Source of the DNA: Propionibacteriaceae bacterium
GTDB taxonomy: Bacteria; Actinomycetota; Actinomycetes; Propionibacteriales; Propionibacteriaceae
NCBI GenBank assembly: GCA_031261455.1
Contig: JAISJP010000007.1
Location: 62,001 to 126,000, forward strand
Length of the DNA: 64,000 nt
Direction of reading: 5' to 3'
Below are positions 29,353-39,706 of the stretch, piece after piece. The notes beneath the pieces are model-generated. The model did no database searches, had not been told where the DNA came from, and worked only from the letters and a program-made list of their open reading frames with translations. How positions within the stretch are numbered: the first letter of the stretch is position 1; every line of letters begins with the position of its first letter. The translations under genes and the position numbers were made by a program.

Positions 29353-30795
29353 CTACTCAGCAGCCTTCTTGGGCTTCTTGGCAGCAGTCTTCTTTGCCTT
29401 GGGCTCGTCCGTCTTCGCTGACTTGCCATCGGCCGCTTCAGCCTCGACCTCAGGCTCGGCGTAGGTGCCATCACTGCGCAGTCCGGCAACGTTGACCTGC
29501 TTGCCGTTAGCATCGACGACCTTGGCAGAGTTGACGATCAGACCAACTGCCTTGCCGCGACGGATGTCGCCCAGCCACTCGGCCATGTGACCGTGCTCAA
29601 CCATGTGCTTGGCTTCTTCGTCCGGCGTTGAACCGTTCTCTTCGGCCTTCTGCAGCAACATCGCAGTCAGATCCTCTTGGCTGACCGGAATTGCGCGCTC
29701 CTCGGCGATCTTGTCCAGAATGATCTGCGCGCGAATGGCGCGCTCCGAGTGCTTAGCCATGTCGGCCCAGAACTCCTCCGGGTCCTTCGTGGACTCTTCG
29801 CCGCGCTCCAGGTAATCCTCGATGCTCATGCCCATGCGGCTCAACTGCTCGGTGATCTGCTCCTTGCGGGCCTCCACCTCGCCCGAGACCATGTTCTCCG
29901 GCAGCGGAAACTTGGTGGCGTCGATCACAGCGTCCAACGCCTTGTCACGGGCCTGGCTGGCCTGCTCCAGACGGGCCATGCGCTCCAGCGAATCACGCAG
30001 TCCAGCAATCATCTCTTCAGCAGTGTCATACTCGCTGACCAAGCCAGCAAACTCGGCGTCCACCTCAGGCAGGTCTTGCTTCTGTACCTTGGAGACGGTG
30101 ATGGTGATGTCTGCGGACTCGTCCTTGTGCAGACCACCAACGAGCTTGGACGAGAACGTCTTCGACTCGCCCGCCTTCAGACCCTTGACTGCCTCGTCCA
30201 GACCGTCGATCAGGCCGCCAGTGCCCACCTGATAGGTCATGCCGTGCGCCTGCGAATCCTCAAGCTCCTTGCCACCCTGCGCGGCGCTCAAGTCAAAGAT
30301 GATGTAGTCGCCCTTCTTGGCGGCCCGCTCAACGTCCGAGTACGTAGCGAAACGCTGGCGCAACAGTTCGACCCGTTCGTTCACCTGCTCATCGGTGACA
30401 TCAGCGTTGGTGACATCGATCTTGATGGTGGCAAAGTCAGGCAGGTCGAAGTCGGGACGGACATCCACCAGCGCGGTGAACTCCACCTCATCGTCGTCCT
30501 CAAGTTTGGTGACATCAACGTCCGGCTGGCCGAGTGGAGTGATCTTCTGCTCGGCAATCGCAGCCTCGTAGGCGCCGGGGAGGACAGCGTTGATAGCCTC
30601 CTGCAACACAGCAGCGCGGCCATAACGCTGGTCAATCAGCGTGCGCGGCACCTTACCCTTGCGGAATCCGGCGATACTCACCTGGCCCGCGATATCCTGA
30701 TATGCCTTGTCGACATGCGGCTTCAGCTCGGCAAACGGAACGGTGATGGTGAGCTTGGCGCTCGTTTCGCTAAGTCTCTCAATCGTGCTGGGCAC
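29353..30795 (-). CDS. tig: Trigger factor
   Basis: 480 aa. The N-terminal ribosome-binding domain contains the signature FRKGKVPRTLIDQRYG (about residues 44-59), followed by a PPIase FKBP-like domain (about 155-245) and the C-terminal chaperone arms. The last 60 residues are a Lys/Ala/Glu-rich tail ending in AKKTAAKKPKKAAE, common in actinobacterial homologues. It binds nascent chains at the ribosome exit. Genomic closeness to clpP/clpX fits the usual tig-clp linkage, although SDR and ALDH genes lie between. The ATG at 30793-30795 starts MPSTIERLSETSAKLTITVP. Confidence 0.97.
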   Translation of the reverse strand: MPSTIERLSETSAKLTITVPFAELKPHVDKAYQDIAGQVSIAGFRKGKVPRTLIDQRYGRAAVLQEAINAVLPGAYEAAIAEQKITPLGQPDVDVTKLEDDDEVEFTALVDVRPDFDLPDFATIKIDVTNADVTDEQVNERVELLRQRFATYSDVERAAKKGDYIIFDLSAAQGGKELEDSQAHGMTYQVGTGGLIDGLDEAVKGLKAGESKTFSSKLVGGLHKDESADITITVSKVQKQDLPEVDAEFAGLVSEYDTAEEMIAGLRDSLERMARLEQASQARDKALDAVIDATKFPLPENMVSGEVEARKEQITEQLSRMGMSIEDYLERGEESTKDPEEFWADMAKHSERAIRAQIILDKIAEERAIPVSQEDLTAMLLQKAEENGSTPDEEAKHMVEHGHMAEWLGDIRRGKAVGLIVNSAKVVDANGKQVNVAGLRSDGTYAEPEVEAEAADGKSAKTDEPKAKKTAAKKPKKAAE

Positions 30796-30851
30796 TGCGG
30801 TCGGCCTCTTCTTCTTGTCGTAACTACGTTTGTCGAGCGTTGTGCTCTTGC

Positions 30852-30991
30852 GAGCGGATGACGGGAATCGCGCGACTTATCCGCACCGCTCACCGCATAG
30901 CGGCTCGCGTGGCTCTACCGTGTCGAAAGCCCACCGGCTTTCTCACGGCTGTCGCCCCCTCACGGGTTCGATTCCCGGCGTCCATTCGCCG
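30852..30991 (-). mobile_element. Hairpin element inserted at the tRNA-Gly 3' end (element E2)
   Basis: The 19-bp sequence at the tRNA-Gly 3' end (30991-31009) is repeated exactly at 30852-30870. The 139-bp unit contains CGGGTTCGATTCCCG (30963-30977), a perfect 15-bp inverse of the tRNA-Gly T-arm (31001-31015), then GAAAGCC-cacc-GGCTTTC (30925-30942) inside CCGTG/CACGG, and CCGC-ata-GCGG (30893-30903). Read along the tRNA-Gly strand the order is anti-T-arm, hairpin with GGTG loop, hairpin with TAT loop flanked by GAG, then the copied 3' end. The same order is seen at tmRNA and tRNA-Pro. No coding capacity. Confidence 0.6.
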
Positions 30992-31062
30992 AGCGGATGA
31001 CGGGAATCGAACCCGCATGGCCAGCTTGGAAGGCTGGGGCTCTACCATTGAGCTACATCCGC
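30992..31062 (-). tRNA. tRNA-Gly (UCC)
   Basis: 71 nt. Acceptor GCGGATG/CATCCGC with discriminator U, D-arm GCTC/GAGC, anticodon stem CCAGC/GCTGG with loop CTTCCAA (anticodon TCC), and T-arm CGGG-TTCGATT-CCCG. CCA is not encoded. Its 3' end is duplicated 139 bp away by element E2. Confidence 0.95.
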
Positions 31063-31121
31063 AAGTCTGCTGATGCGTGACATCACACACCCGCAGGGGA
31101 ACATCTTACCTGAGGACTCCC

Positions 31122-31328
31122 CTACTGAGCTAACGGATGTGACTCTTCATAGGCCTGACGCAGTGCATCAATGTGCATCACTGTCGAAACGTCGACCAAC
31201 TCGCCACCATCATCTTCTTGTACGTTGAACTGCAGATACAACAGGTCAACGATGTAGTTCTCGACCAGTTGTCGATTCTCTGGGCTCAGCAACTCGGCTT
31301 CGGGCGGGAGAATCCAATCTTCATCCAT
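31122..31328 (-). CDS. Small acidic protein of unknown function
   Basis: 68 aa from the ATG at 31326-31328, with AAGG 9 nt upstream; longer in-frame starts run into element E3. The sequence is acidic and partly helical (LSPENRQLVENYIVDLLYLQF, then HIDALRQAYEESHPLAQ). No signal peptide, membrane segment or motif is recognised. It begins 20 nt after the distal repeat of element E3 and lies between tRNA-Pro and tRNA-Gly on the same strand, so it could be co-transcribed with tRNA-Pro. I do not recognise the family. Confidence 0.55.
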   Translation of the reverse strand: MDEDWILPPEAELLSPENRQLVENYIVDLLYLQFNVQEDDGGELVDVSTVMHIDALRQAYEESHPLAQ

Positions 31329-31348
31329 GAGAGAGTTACCTTTCCGGC

Positions 31349-31529
31349 GAGTCGGGGCGGCGGGACTCGCGGCAGATGCTCGCCTCTGCCGGGGACTCGC
31401 GCATAGCACTCGTCCGATGCGTGGGCGAGAGCCCCACCGGGCCTCTCGCGTTCACCCCGCATCCCCTCACGGGTTGGAGCCCACAAGTACATCAACTCAT
31501 GATAAGCATCTCAAGATGCTTATCATGAG
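31349..31529 (-). mobile_element. Hairpin element inserted at the tRNA-Pro 3' end (element E3)
   Basis: A 21-bp sequence at the tRNA-Pro 3' end (31527-31547) is repeated exactly at 31349-31369. The 178-bp unit holds a perfect palindrome with 17-bp arms and a CA loop (31495-31530) touching the tRNA end, then GGGTTGGAGCCC (31471-31482), a degraded inverse of the tRNA-Pro T-arm, then GCGAGAGCCC-cacc-GGGcCTCTCGC (31425-31449), GCGC-ata-GCAC (31399-31409) and GGCAGA/TCTGCC (31371-31390). Loop sequences and order match element E2. No coding capacity. Confidence 0.6.
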
Positions 31530-31530
31530 T
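31495..31530. repeat. 36-nt perfect palindrome at the tRNA-Pro 3' end
   Basis: Arms 31495-31511 and 31514-31530, 17 bp each, with a 2-nt CA loop. The right arm ends exactly on the discriminator base of tRNA-Pro. It parallels the palindrome with a 2-nt loop found in element E1, but the sequences differ. Confidence 0.9.
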
Positions 31531-31602
31531 CGGGGCGGCGGGACTCGAACCCGCGATCTCCTGCTCCCAAAGCAGGCGCGCTAGCCACTACGCTACGCCC
31601 CG
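31530..31602 (-). tRNA. tRNA-Pro (UGG)
   Basis: 73 nt. Acceptor CGGGGCG/CGCCCCG with discriminator A, anticodon stem CCTGC/GCAGG with loop TTTGGGA (anticodon TGG), and T-arm GCGGG-TTCGAGT-CCCGC. CCA is not encoded. The 3' end is duplicated 178 bp away by element E3. Confidence 0.95.
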
Positions 31603-31687
31603 TGAGCGACCAAAACTGATCGCAAGAGACAATAATAGATGATTGGACGGCTCCTCGCCCAATGGCGAGACAGGTTATGCTGAATAC

Positions 31688-31882
31688 ATGGAAACTGGCG
31701 GACGCAGTGGCACGCGCAATGGGGACCTCGGCAATGACGGTATCACTGCGCTTGTCGATCATGAACGGGCCTTACGGGCGCGCGAAGTGATGCGCCCGGT
31801 GGCCGTACCCCCACGACCGGCGGCGCAACGAACACTGGCTGAGCGGGCGGCGGGTAAAGCTGCGCCAGCTGCCAAGAGTTAG
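31688..31882 (+). CDS. Small basic protein of unknown function
   Basis: 64 aa from ATG 31688 (METGGRSGTRNGDLGNDG). The middle part, ITALVDHERALRAREVMRP, resembles short conserved actinobacterial proteins in which a DHERxLRAREVxRP core is followed by a charged tail; the rest is Ala/Pro/Arg-rich and probably disordered. There is no signal or membrane segment. It is the only + strand gene among minus strand neighbours and lies 26 nt from the convergent rpiB. Function is unknown. Confidence 0.5.
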   Translation: METGGRSGTRNGDLGNDGITALVDHERALRAREVMRPVAVPPRPAAQRTLAERAAGKAAPAAKS

Positions 31883-31907
31883 GCGCTAGTCAAGACGATC
31901 AGCGGAG

Positions 31908-32351
31908 CTACTTTGCTTCGTAGGCGCTGATTTTGGCGATGCGACGGGCATGCCGCTCACCTTGCGAGAACGGGGTTAACAGGAACGCCTGCACGATCTG
32001 CCAGGCTTCTTCTTCGCTGGTGAAGCGTCCACCGATGGAGACGATGTTGGCGTTGTTGTGCTCGCGAGCCAGCTTGGCTAGCTCAACGTCGTAGGCTAGG
32101 GCGGCGCGCACGCCGGGCACCTTGTTGGCGGAGATCTGTTCGCCGTTACCAGAGCCACCTAGCACGATGCCTAACGCGCCCTCGGCAGCAACAGCCTCTG
32201 CACAAGGGATGCAAAAGTCGGGATAGTCGTCCTCGGCGTCGTAGCCGTGGGCACCGTGGTCTACCACCTCGTAGCCGGCTTCGGTGAGCGCCCCAACTAG
32301 GAAGTCTTTCAGTTCCAGTGCGGCATGGTCGGTCGCAATATGTACTCGCAT
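31908..32351 (-). CDS. rpiB: Ribose-5-phosphate isomerase B
   Basis: 147 aa from the ATG at 32349-32351. MRVHIATDHAALELKDFL starts the LacAB/RpiB fold. The catalytic loop GIVLGGSGNGEQISANKVPGVRAAL and the later REHNNANIVSIGGRFT are diagnostic of the actinobacterial RpiB type. It interconverts ribose 5-phosphate and ribulose 5-phosphate in the pentose phosphate pathway. It lies downstream of ligA on the same strand with an 85-nt gap carrying short repeats. Confidence 0.93.
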   Translation of the reverse strand: MRVHIATDHAALELKDFLVGALTEAGYEVVDHGAHGYDAEDDYPDFCIPCAEAVAAEGALGIVLGGSGNGEQISANKVPGVRAALAYDVELAKLAREHNNANIVSIGGRFTSEEEAWQIVQAFLLTPFSQGERHARRIAKISAYEAK

Positions 32352-32400
32352 AGCTTCATTCTGCCTGTTCTCTTGGTCAGTTTCCAGCGACCCATCAACT

Positions 32401-34629
<2,229 letters not shown>

Positions 34630-34699
34630 TCATCCAAAGCGTCAGTCCCAAGTAGTAGTTGACGCACGTTCACGGGTTTGCTTAGGTAAGCTCGTAACC

Positions 34700-37282
34700 A
34701 TGAATCCCGCCAACATCACTCGGGCAGAGGCAGCGGAGCGCTCGGCCATCATAGAGACGCACAGTTATGAGGTATCCATCGACGTCACCGGCAGCGACCC
34801 GGCGACTGAAGCAGGCAAAACTTTTGTGTCCACTTCAGCGGTGACCTTCACTAGCAACGGCGCCCCAACTTGGATCGATCTAATCGCGGAGCGGGTGATC
34901 GGAGTTTCGCTGGACGGCGAGACTCTCGACCCAGCCAGCTACGCCAACAACCGCTTTCCGGTGGTCACGCCTGCAGGACCTCACACACTGACCATCACGG
35001 CAGTGTTTCGTTACTCGCGCACCGGCGAGGGACTTCATCGCTTCGTGGACCCGGCGGACGAGCGCGTCTATCTCTACACCCAGCTGGAGTCGGCCGATGC
35101 GCGACGCGTGTTTGCCTGCTTTGAGCAGCCCGACCTGAAAGCGACGTTCCAGTTCACGCTCACCACACCAGCGGACTGGTTGACTTTCTCCAACTCCCCC
35201 ACGCCCCCTCCCGAACCCATCTTTGACAATCAGGTATTCCGTTTTGCGCCCACGAAACGCATCTCCACGTACATCACTGCGATCATTGCGGGCGAGTACT
35301 TTGCAGCCCCCGGCGAGATTCACACTCGCAACGGGCGCAGTATTGGGGCAGCAGTCGTCTGCCGGACGTCGATGAGCAAGTTCCTTGACGCCGACGTTAT
35401 CCGCACCACCACGCAGCGCGGCTTCGAGGTTTACGAGGAGGCATTCGGCACTGACTACGCTTTTGACTCTTACGATCAGGTGTTTGTGCCGGAATTCAAT
35501 GCAGGTGCCATGGAGAACGCTGGCTGCGTCACCTTCCGCGACGAGTACCTGTTCCGCTCCCGCGTGACCTCGGCCCAGTTCGAGGCGCGCGACGGCACCA
35601 TCCTGCACGAATTGGCACACATGTGGTTTGGCGATCTGGTGACCATGCGTTGGTGGGACGACCTGTGGCTGAACGAGAGCTTCGCCGAGTGGGCATCGTA
35701 CTACTGTCAGGCAGCAATTGTGGCCCGCTACGGCGGCGGCAACCCGTGGGTGAGCTTCGCCAACGCCCGCAAGGGTTGGGCATTTGTTGAGGATCAACTG
35801 CCCACAACTCACCCAGTGGCTGCCGACATGGTGGACCTTGAGGCCGTTGAGCAGAACTTTGACGGCATCACCTACGCCAAGGGAGCGTCTGTCTTGAAGC
35901 AATTGGTGTCGCTGGTTGATGAACCGCAGTACCTTGCTGGGGTACACGCTTATCTGGCGGCGCACGCGTTCGGCAACGCCACATTTGACGACCTGCTGGG
36001 GGCGTTGAGTGCCGCCTCAGGTCGCGATCTGTCGCACTTTGCCGCCGATTGGCTGGAGACTGCCGGGATGAACACACTGCGTTCTGAGGTTCAGATGGAC
36101 GCCTCCGGTCACATCAGCCAGTTCTCGATTGTGCAGACCGCACCGCCAGAGCATCCACACCTGCGCACGCATCGCATGGCAATCGGCTGCTACGACCTGC
36201 TGGACGGAAAGCTCGTGGCTGGCGAGCGTTTGAACCTCGACGTGAGCGGTGAGCGCACCGACGTGCTCCCCCTTGTCGGACGCGTTCGTCCCGCGCTGGT
36301 GTTACTCAATGAGGGCGACATGACGTTTGCCAAGCCCCGCCTCGACGACGTGTCGCTGGCCACTGTGGAGGCGCACATCGCGGAGCTGAGCGATCCGCTG
36401 TCCCGAGCAATGGCGTGGACGAGTGCGTGGGACGCGTGGCGGGATGCGGAGCTACCCTCGGGTGCCTATATCGATTTAGTCCTAGCCACTTTGCCCGACG
36501 AGACGAACCTGACGGCAGTGCAGAACCGCCTCGGAACACTGCTCACCGCGTCCCGCTCCTACAGCGCACCCGCAGTGCGCGCAGTGAATCGCGCGCACGT
36601 CACGTCCGGCATCGCCAAACTGCTAGTGGTGGCCGAACGTGGCTCTGACAAGCAGGTGGCCCTGGCAGACTCGCTGATCGCGTCAATCTCCACGTCCACC
36701 GGAGGGGCCGTGCTCGAAGCCTGGCTCGCAGGCGAAGAAGTGCCTGCAGGGCTGGAACTGGACGTTGACCGTCGCTGGGCGATACTCACGTCCCTGGCCG
36801 CCCAGAACCGACTAGATGAAGCCCAACTGGCCGCGCAAGAGCGCGCCGACACGACTATCAGCGGAGTCGAGAAGGCGGCAGGCGTGCGCTCAGCATGGGC
36901 CACCGCCGCTGCCAAGGCGGACGCTTGGGCGCGGATCGCGGAGGACCCAGATGTACCCAATGCCACCCTGCGCGCCATCACCGGCAACTTCTGGTGCTAC
37001 GGGCAGGAGAGCCTGCTGGCCGAGTACGCCGGGCAGTACTTGGAGCTGTGTGAAGCAATCTCGGCCAAGAGTGGCAAATGGGAGAGCCCCGGTTCATGGA
37101 TCACCGACATGGTGATGAAAAACCTGTGGCCGGAACCAGTGGCTGACCGGGCTTTCCTTGACCACTTCGACGCGTGGTTGGCCGAGCGACCGAACTTGGC
37201 GCCCAGTGTGGCGCACACGCTGGCGCAACAACGCAACTTGGCTGAGCGGATTCTCGCCGCGCAAGAAGCCAGCCTCAAGTGA
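34700..37282 (+). CDS. pepN: Aminopeptidase N (M1 family)
   Basis: 860 aa from ATG 34700 (MNPANITRAEAAERSAIIET), the usual actinobacterial PepN start. The exopeptidase motif GAMENAG lies near residue 273 and the zinc site HELAHMWFGD with the downstream Glu in NESFAEW near 308-331. The C-terminal ERAP1-like helical domain fills residues 525-855. It releases N-terminal amino acids from peptides in the cytoplasm. Its stop overlaps the pyrC start as GTGA. Confidence 0.96.
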   Translation: MNPANITRAEAAERSAIIETHSYEVSIDVTGSDPATEAGKTFVSTSAVTFTSNGAPTWIDLIAERVIGVSLDGETLDPASYANNRFPVVTPAGPHTLTITAVFRYSRTGEGLHRFVDPADERVYLYTQLESADARRVFACFEQPDLKATFQFTLTTPADWLTFSNSPTPPPEPIFDNQVFRFAPTKRISTYITAIIAGEYFAAPGEIHTRNGRSIGAAVVCRTSMSKFLDADVIRTTTQRGFEVYEEAFGTDYAFDSYDQVFVPEFNAGAMENAGCVTFRDEYLFRSRVTSAQFEARDGTILHELAHMWFGDLVTMRWWDDLWLNESFAEWASYYCQAAIVARYGGGNPWVSFANARKGWAFVEDQLPTTHPVAADMVDLEAVEQNFDGITYAKGASVLKQLVSLVDEPQYLAGVHAYLAAHAFGNATFDDLLGALSAASGRDLSHFAADWLETAGMNTLRSEVQMDASGHISQFSIVQTAPPEHPHLRTHRMAIGCYDLLDGKLVAGERLNLDVSGERTDVLPLVGRVRPALVLLNEGDMTFAKPRLDDVSLATVEAHIAELSDPLSRAMAWTSAWDAWRDAELPSGAYIDLVLATLPDETNLTAVQNRLGTLLTASRSYSAPAVRAVNRAHVTSGIAKLLVVAERGSDKQVALADSLIASISTSTGGAVLEAWLAGEEVPAGLELDVDRRWAILTSLAAQNRLDEAQLAAQERADTTISGVEKAAGVRSAWATAAAKADAWARIAEDPDVPNATLRAITGNFWCYGQESLLAEYAGQYLELCEAISAKSGKWESPGSWITDMVMKNLWPEPVADRAFLDHFDAWLAERPNLAPSVAHTLAQQRNLAERILAAQEASLK

Positions 37283-38688
37283 GTACAGACCAGCCACAAC
37301 AGGCCGCCCAGTTGTCGCAGCCGTCTCAGCCAGAGCAGGCGCCGCAGCTACGGTCCCGTCACCCTGCGCGAAGTCGCAGGGTCCACGACGAACCGCAGCA
37401 TCCACAACAGTTGAGCACAGCGCAGCACAACTATGCGATACTCGACGCCACGCTCCCTGACGGCAGCAGAGGTGACCTGTTTGTAGCCAACGGCAGGTTC
37501 GTCCCCAACTGGCCTGATGATGTGAGCGTAATTGATGCCACCGGTCTGATCGCGCTGCCCGGATTCGTTGACTCCCACACTCACCTGCGCGAGCCGGGCG
37601 GAGAAGAAGCCGAGACGATTGCCACCGGCACCTTGGCGGCAGCGCGCGGGGGTTATACGGCGGTGATGGCGATGCCAAACACAGTGCCAACAACCAACAC
37701 CGCCACCGAAGTCGAGTGGTTGAAGCAGCGTACAGCGGAGGTGGGGTCCGCCGAAGTGCTGCCCATCGGTGCCATTACCTGGGACCGTGCGGGCACACGT
37801 CTGGCTGACATTGCCGGGATGGCCGAAGCCGGAGTGCGCGTCTTCTCCGACGATGGGTCGTGCGTCATGGATGCCGGGCTGATGCGCGACGCACTGCTGG
37901 CGATGCGCGAGTTCGATGGAGTTGTCGCTCAGCACGCTCAGGATCACACTCTGGCCGGACCGGATGCTTGCTGTGGTGCCGGTGACGCCTGCGCCACTTT
38001 TGGACTGGTATCTTGGCCGCGCGAAGCCGAGTGGCGAGTCGTAGAGCGTGACATCGAACTCGCCCGTGACACGCACGCCCGGCTGCACGTCTGTCACATC
38101 TCCACGTCCGAGTCTATTGAACTGATCCGGCAGGCAAAGGCCGACGGAATACAGGTGACGTGCGAGGTCACTCCACATCACCTGCTGCTCACGTCTGACC
38201 TGTTGGCGTCGTGCGACACGGTCTACAAGGTCAACCCGCCGCTGCGTCCGGCCGCCGACACGCTGGCCCTGCGCCAAGCGCTGGCTGACGGCACCATCGA
38301 CATGATCGGCACCGACCACGCCCCCCACACCCAGGCCGACAAGGCGCTGGCGTTCCCCGCAGCCAAACCCGGAATGGTGGGGTTGGAGCAGGCGCTGGCC
38401 GTCGTTATCGAGACAATGGTGACCCCCGGACTGATAAGATGGAATGATGTAGTCAGAGTTATGAGCTACGCTCCTGCCGCACTGCCCGGCAACGTCACCA
38501 ACCAAGGTCGCTCTCTCACTCCCGGAGAACCAGCCAATCTAGTCCTCGTTAATCCCACCCGTCGCTCGGTCTGTGATCGTAAGGCGAGTGCATCTAAAGG
38601 GCGCAACTGTCCTTATCACGCGCTTGACCTGCCCGATCCGATTGAGTTGACACTGTGGGTCGGCCGCGTCACCAATGAGCGGGCTTAG
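37279..38688 (+). CDS. pyrC: Dihydroorotase with unusual N-terminal extension
   Basis: 469 aa if the GTG at 37279 is used, which overlaps the pepN stop. A TTG at 37411 would give 425 residues and begin close to the normal family start. The enzyme domain has DSHTHLREPGGEE (zinc His pair, about 95-107), RVFSDDGSCV, HICHIS-like LHVCHISTSES, TCEVTPHHLLLT and the catalytic Asp in DMIGTDHAPHT. It closes the dihydroorotate ring in pyrimidine synthesis. Residues 1-45 are Gln/Pro/Ser-rich, and codons 24-36 are made of the dispersed palindromic repeat (copy 2). A 20-residue segment near the C-terminus (RRSVCDRKASASKGRNC) contains the variable end. No other pyr genes adjoin. Confidence 0.92.
   Translation: MSTDQPQQAAQLSQPSQPEQAPQLRSRHPARSRRVHDEPQHPQQLSTAQHNYAILDATLPDGSRGDLFVANGRFVPNWPDDVSVIDATGLIALPGFVDSHTHLREPGGEEAETIATGTLAAARGGYTAVMAMPNTVPTTNTATEVEWLKQRTAEVGSAEVLPIGAITWDRAGTRLADIAGMAEAGVRVFSDDGSCVMDAGLMRDALLAMREFDGVVAQHAQDHTLAGPDACCGAGDACATFGLVSWPREAEWRVVERDIELARDTHARLHVCHISTSESIELIRQAKADGIQVTCEVTPHHLLLTSDLLASCDTVYKVNPPLRPAADTLALRQALADGTIDMIGTDHAPHTQADKALAFPAAKPGMVGLEQALAVVIETMVTPGLIRWNDVVRVMSYAPAALPGNVTNQGRSLTPGEPANLVLVNPTRRSVCDRKASASKGRNCPYHALDLPDPIELTLWVGRVTNERA
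37357..37387. repeat. Short dispersed palindromic repeat, copy 2, inside pyrC
   Basis: ACCCTGCG (37361-37368) pairs with CGCAGGGT (37375-37382). Most bases match copy 1 at 5197-5228, including the CGTC and TCCA-G flanks. It is read in frame as part of the predicted PyrC N-terminal extension. Confidence 0.6.
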
Positions 38689-38699
38689 CGAAACGCAGT

Positions 38700-38729
38700 G
38701 TGAGTCCTACCCCAATCGGACGGACTCAC
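38700..38729 (+). terminator. Possible pyrC terminator hairpin
   Basis: GTGAGTCC (38700-38707) pairs with GGACTCAC (38722-38729) over a 14-nt loop, 12 nt after the pyrC stop. No strong T-run. Confidence 0.4.
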
Positions 38730-38820
38730 GGCACGTCAGGCCACCTGTGAGTTCGCTTAGAGTTGGGTGTCGCGGTCGCGAGGAAAGACGCTGCCGAGCG
38801 TCCACGACTATACTGACAGC

Positions 38821-39696
38821 GTGAACAAGACTGTGAAGACCGCGATATCGTCCCTAGCGCTGCTGACGCTGTTCGCGACCGCCGGATGCACCCAAGAGAC
38901 CATCACCACCACCACGGCATCAACTACTCCCAAGACCTCGTCGGCCCCGGTGACCACTGCGACTGTGGCCCCGACGACGGCTGGAACCGACCCCACTGTG
39001 GTAGCACCTGCGCAGATCGCGCCGCCAAACGCCACGGCGAATGGAGACGCGGTGGTGGTCTTCCCCGACTTTGTTCAAGCAGGAGCGATTGTCGTCGATG
39101 TTCACTCCGACTTCCAGTGCCCGGCGTGCCAGCTCTACGATTTCTACTTCGGTAACGCACTCAAGAGCCTCGCTGCCCAGGGCCAGATTGAACTGCGCAT
39201 TCACCCACGTACCATCATTGGCGACGCTTTGATTAGAAACGACTCATCGCTGCGGGCGGCAATTGGTGCCACCTGCGCTGACACGGTTGGTCACTTCATC
39301 GACTACCACGACACGGTATTCGCGAACCAGCCCAAAGAGGGCGTCGGCTACTCTGACGCAGACTTGCGTGACAATTTCGCGCTCATGGCGGGTATCTCTG
39401 GAGACTCGCTGACTAGGTTCCAGACCTGCTACGACGAGCGCGCCACGCAAGATTGGGTCAACAGCGCCGAGCTGCTCTCACGCAACACCTCGGTTCCAAA
39501 CCACTCGCAGTTTGCCACGGGAATTACCGCCACCCCCACGTTCCTTGCCAACGGTTTCTACATTCCGCTGCACACGGCTGTCAACGCCGACGACAGCGTG
39601 ACCGATGCCAAGGTGCTTCAGGTCATCCGGGAAGCAGCCACTGGAACAGTGCAGTATCCCCTGCCCGATCCTGCGGCGTCGCCCACCGACTCTTAG
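38821..39696 (+). CDS. DsbA-like thioredoxin-fold lipoprotein
   Basis: 291 aa from GTG 38821 (VNKTVKTAISSLALLTLFATAGC); the signal sequence and lipobox TAGC (Cys23) fix the start. A Thr-rich linker of about 60 residues follows. The thioredoxin-fold domain begins near residue 85 with the redox motif FQCPACQLYDFYF (Cys100 and Cys103), an insertion of helices, and the cis-Pro loop in GITATPTFLANG. It should form or isomerise disulfides outside the membrane. Similar secreted DsbA proteins serve in oxidative folding in Actinomycetota. No vitamin K epoxide reductase partner is adjacent. Confidence 0.85.
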   Translation: MNKTVKTAISSLALLTLFATAGCTQETITTTTASTTPKTSSAPVTTATVAPTTAGTDPTVVAPAQIAPPNATANGDAVVVFPDFVQAGAIVVDVHSDFQCPACQLYDFYFGNALKSLAAQGQIELRIHPRTIIGDALIRNDSSLRAAIGATCADTVGHFIDYHDTVFANQPKEGVGYSDADLRDNFALMAGISGDSLTRFQTCYDERATQDWVNSAELLSRNTSVPNHSQFATGITATPTFLANGFYIPLHTAVNADDSVTDAKVLQVIREAATGTVQYPLPDPAASPTDS

Positions 39697-39706
39697 GGTT
39701 TAGGCA

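Noticed and set aside
29677..30861. A 394-codon + strand frame opposite trigger factor
   Set aside because: Fully antisense to tig with no domain features.
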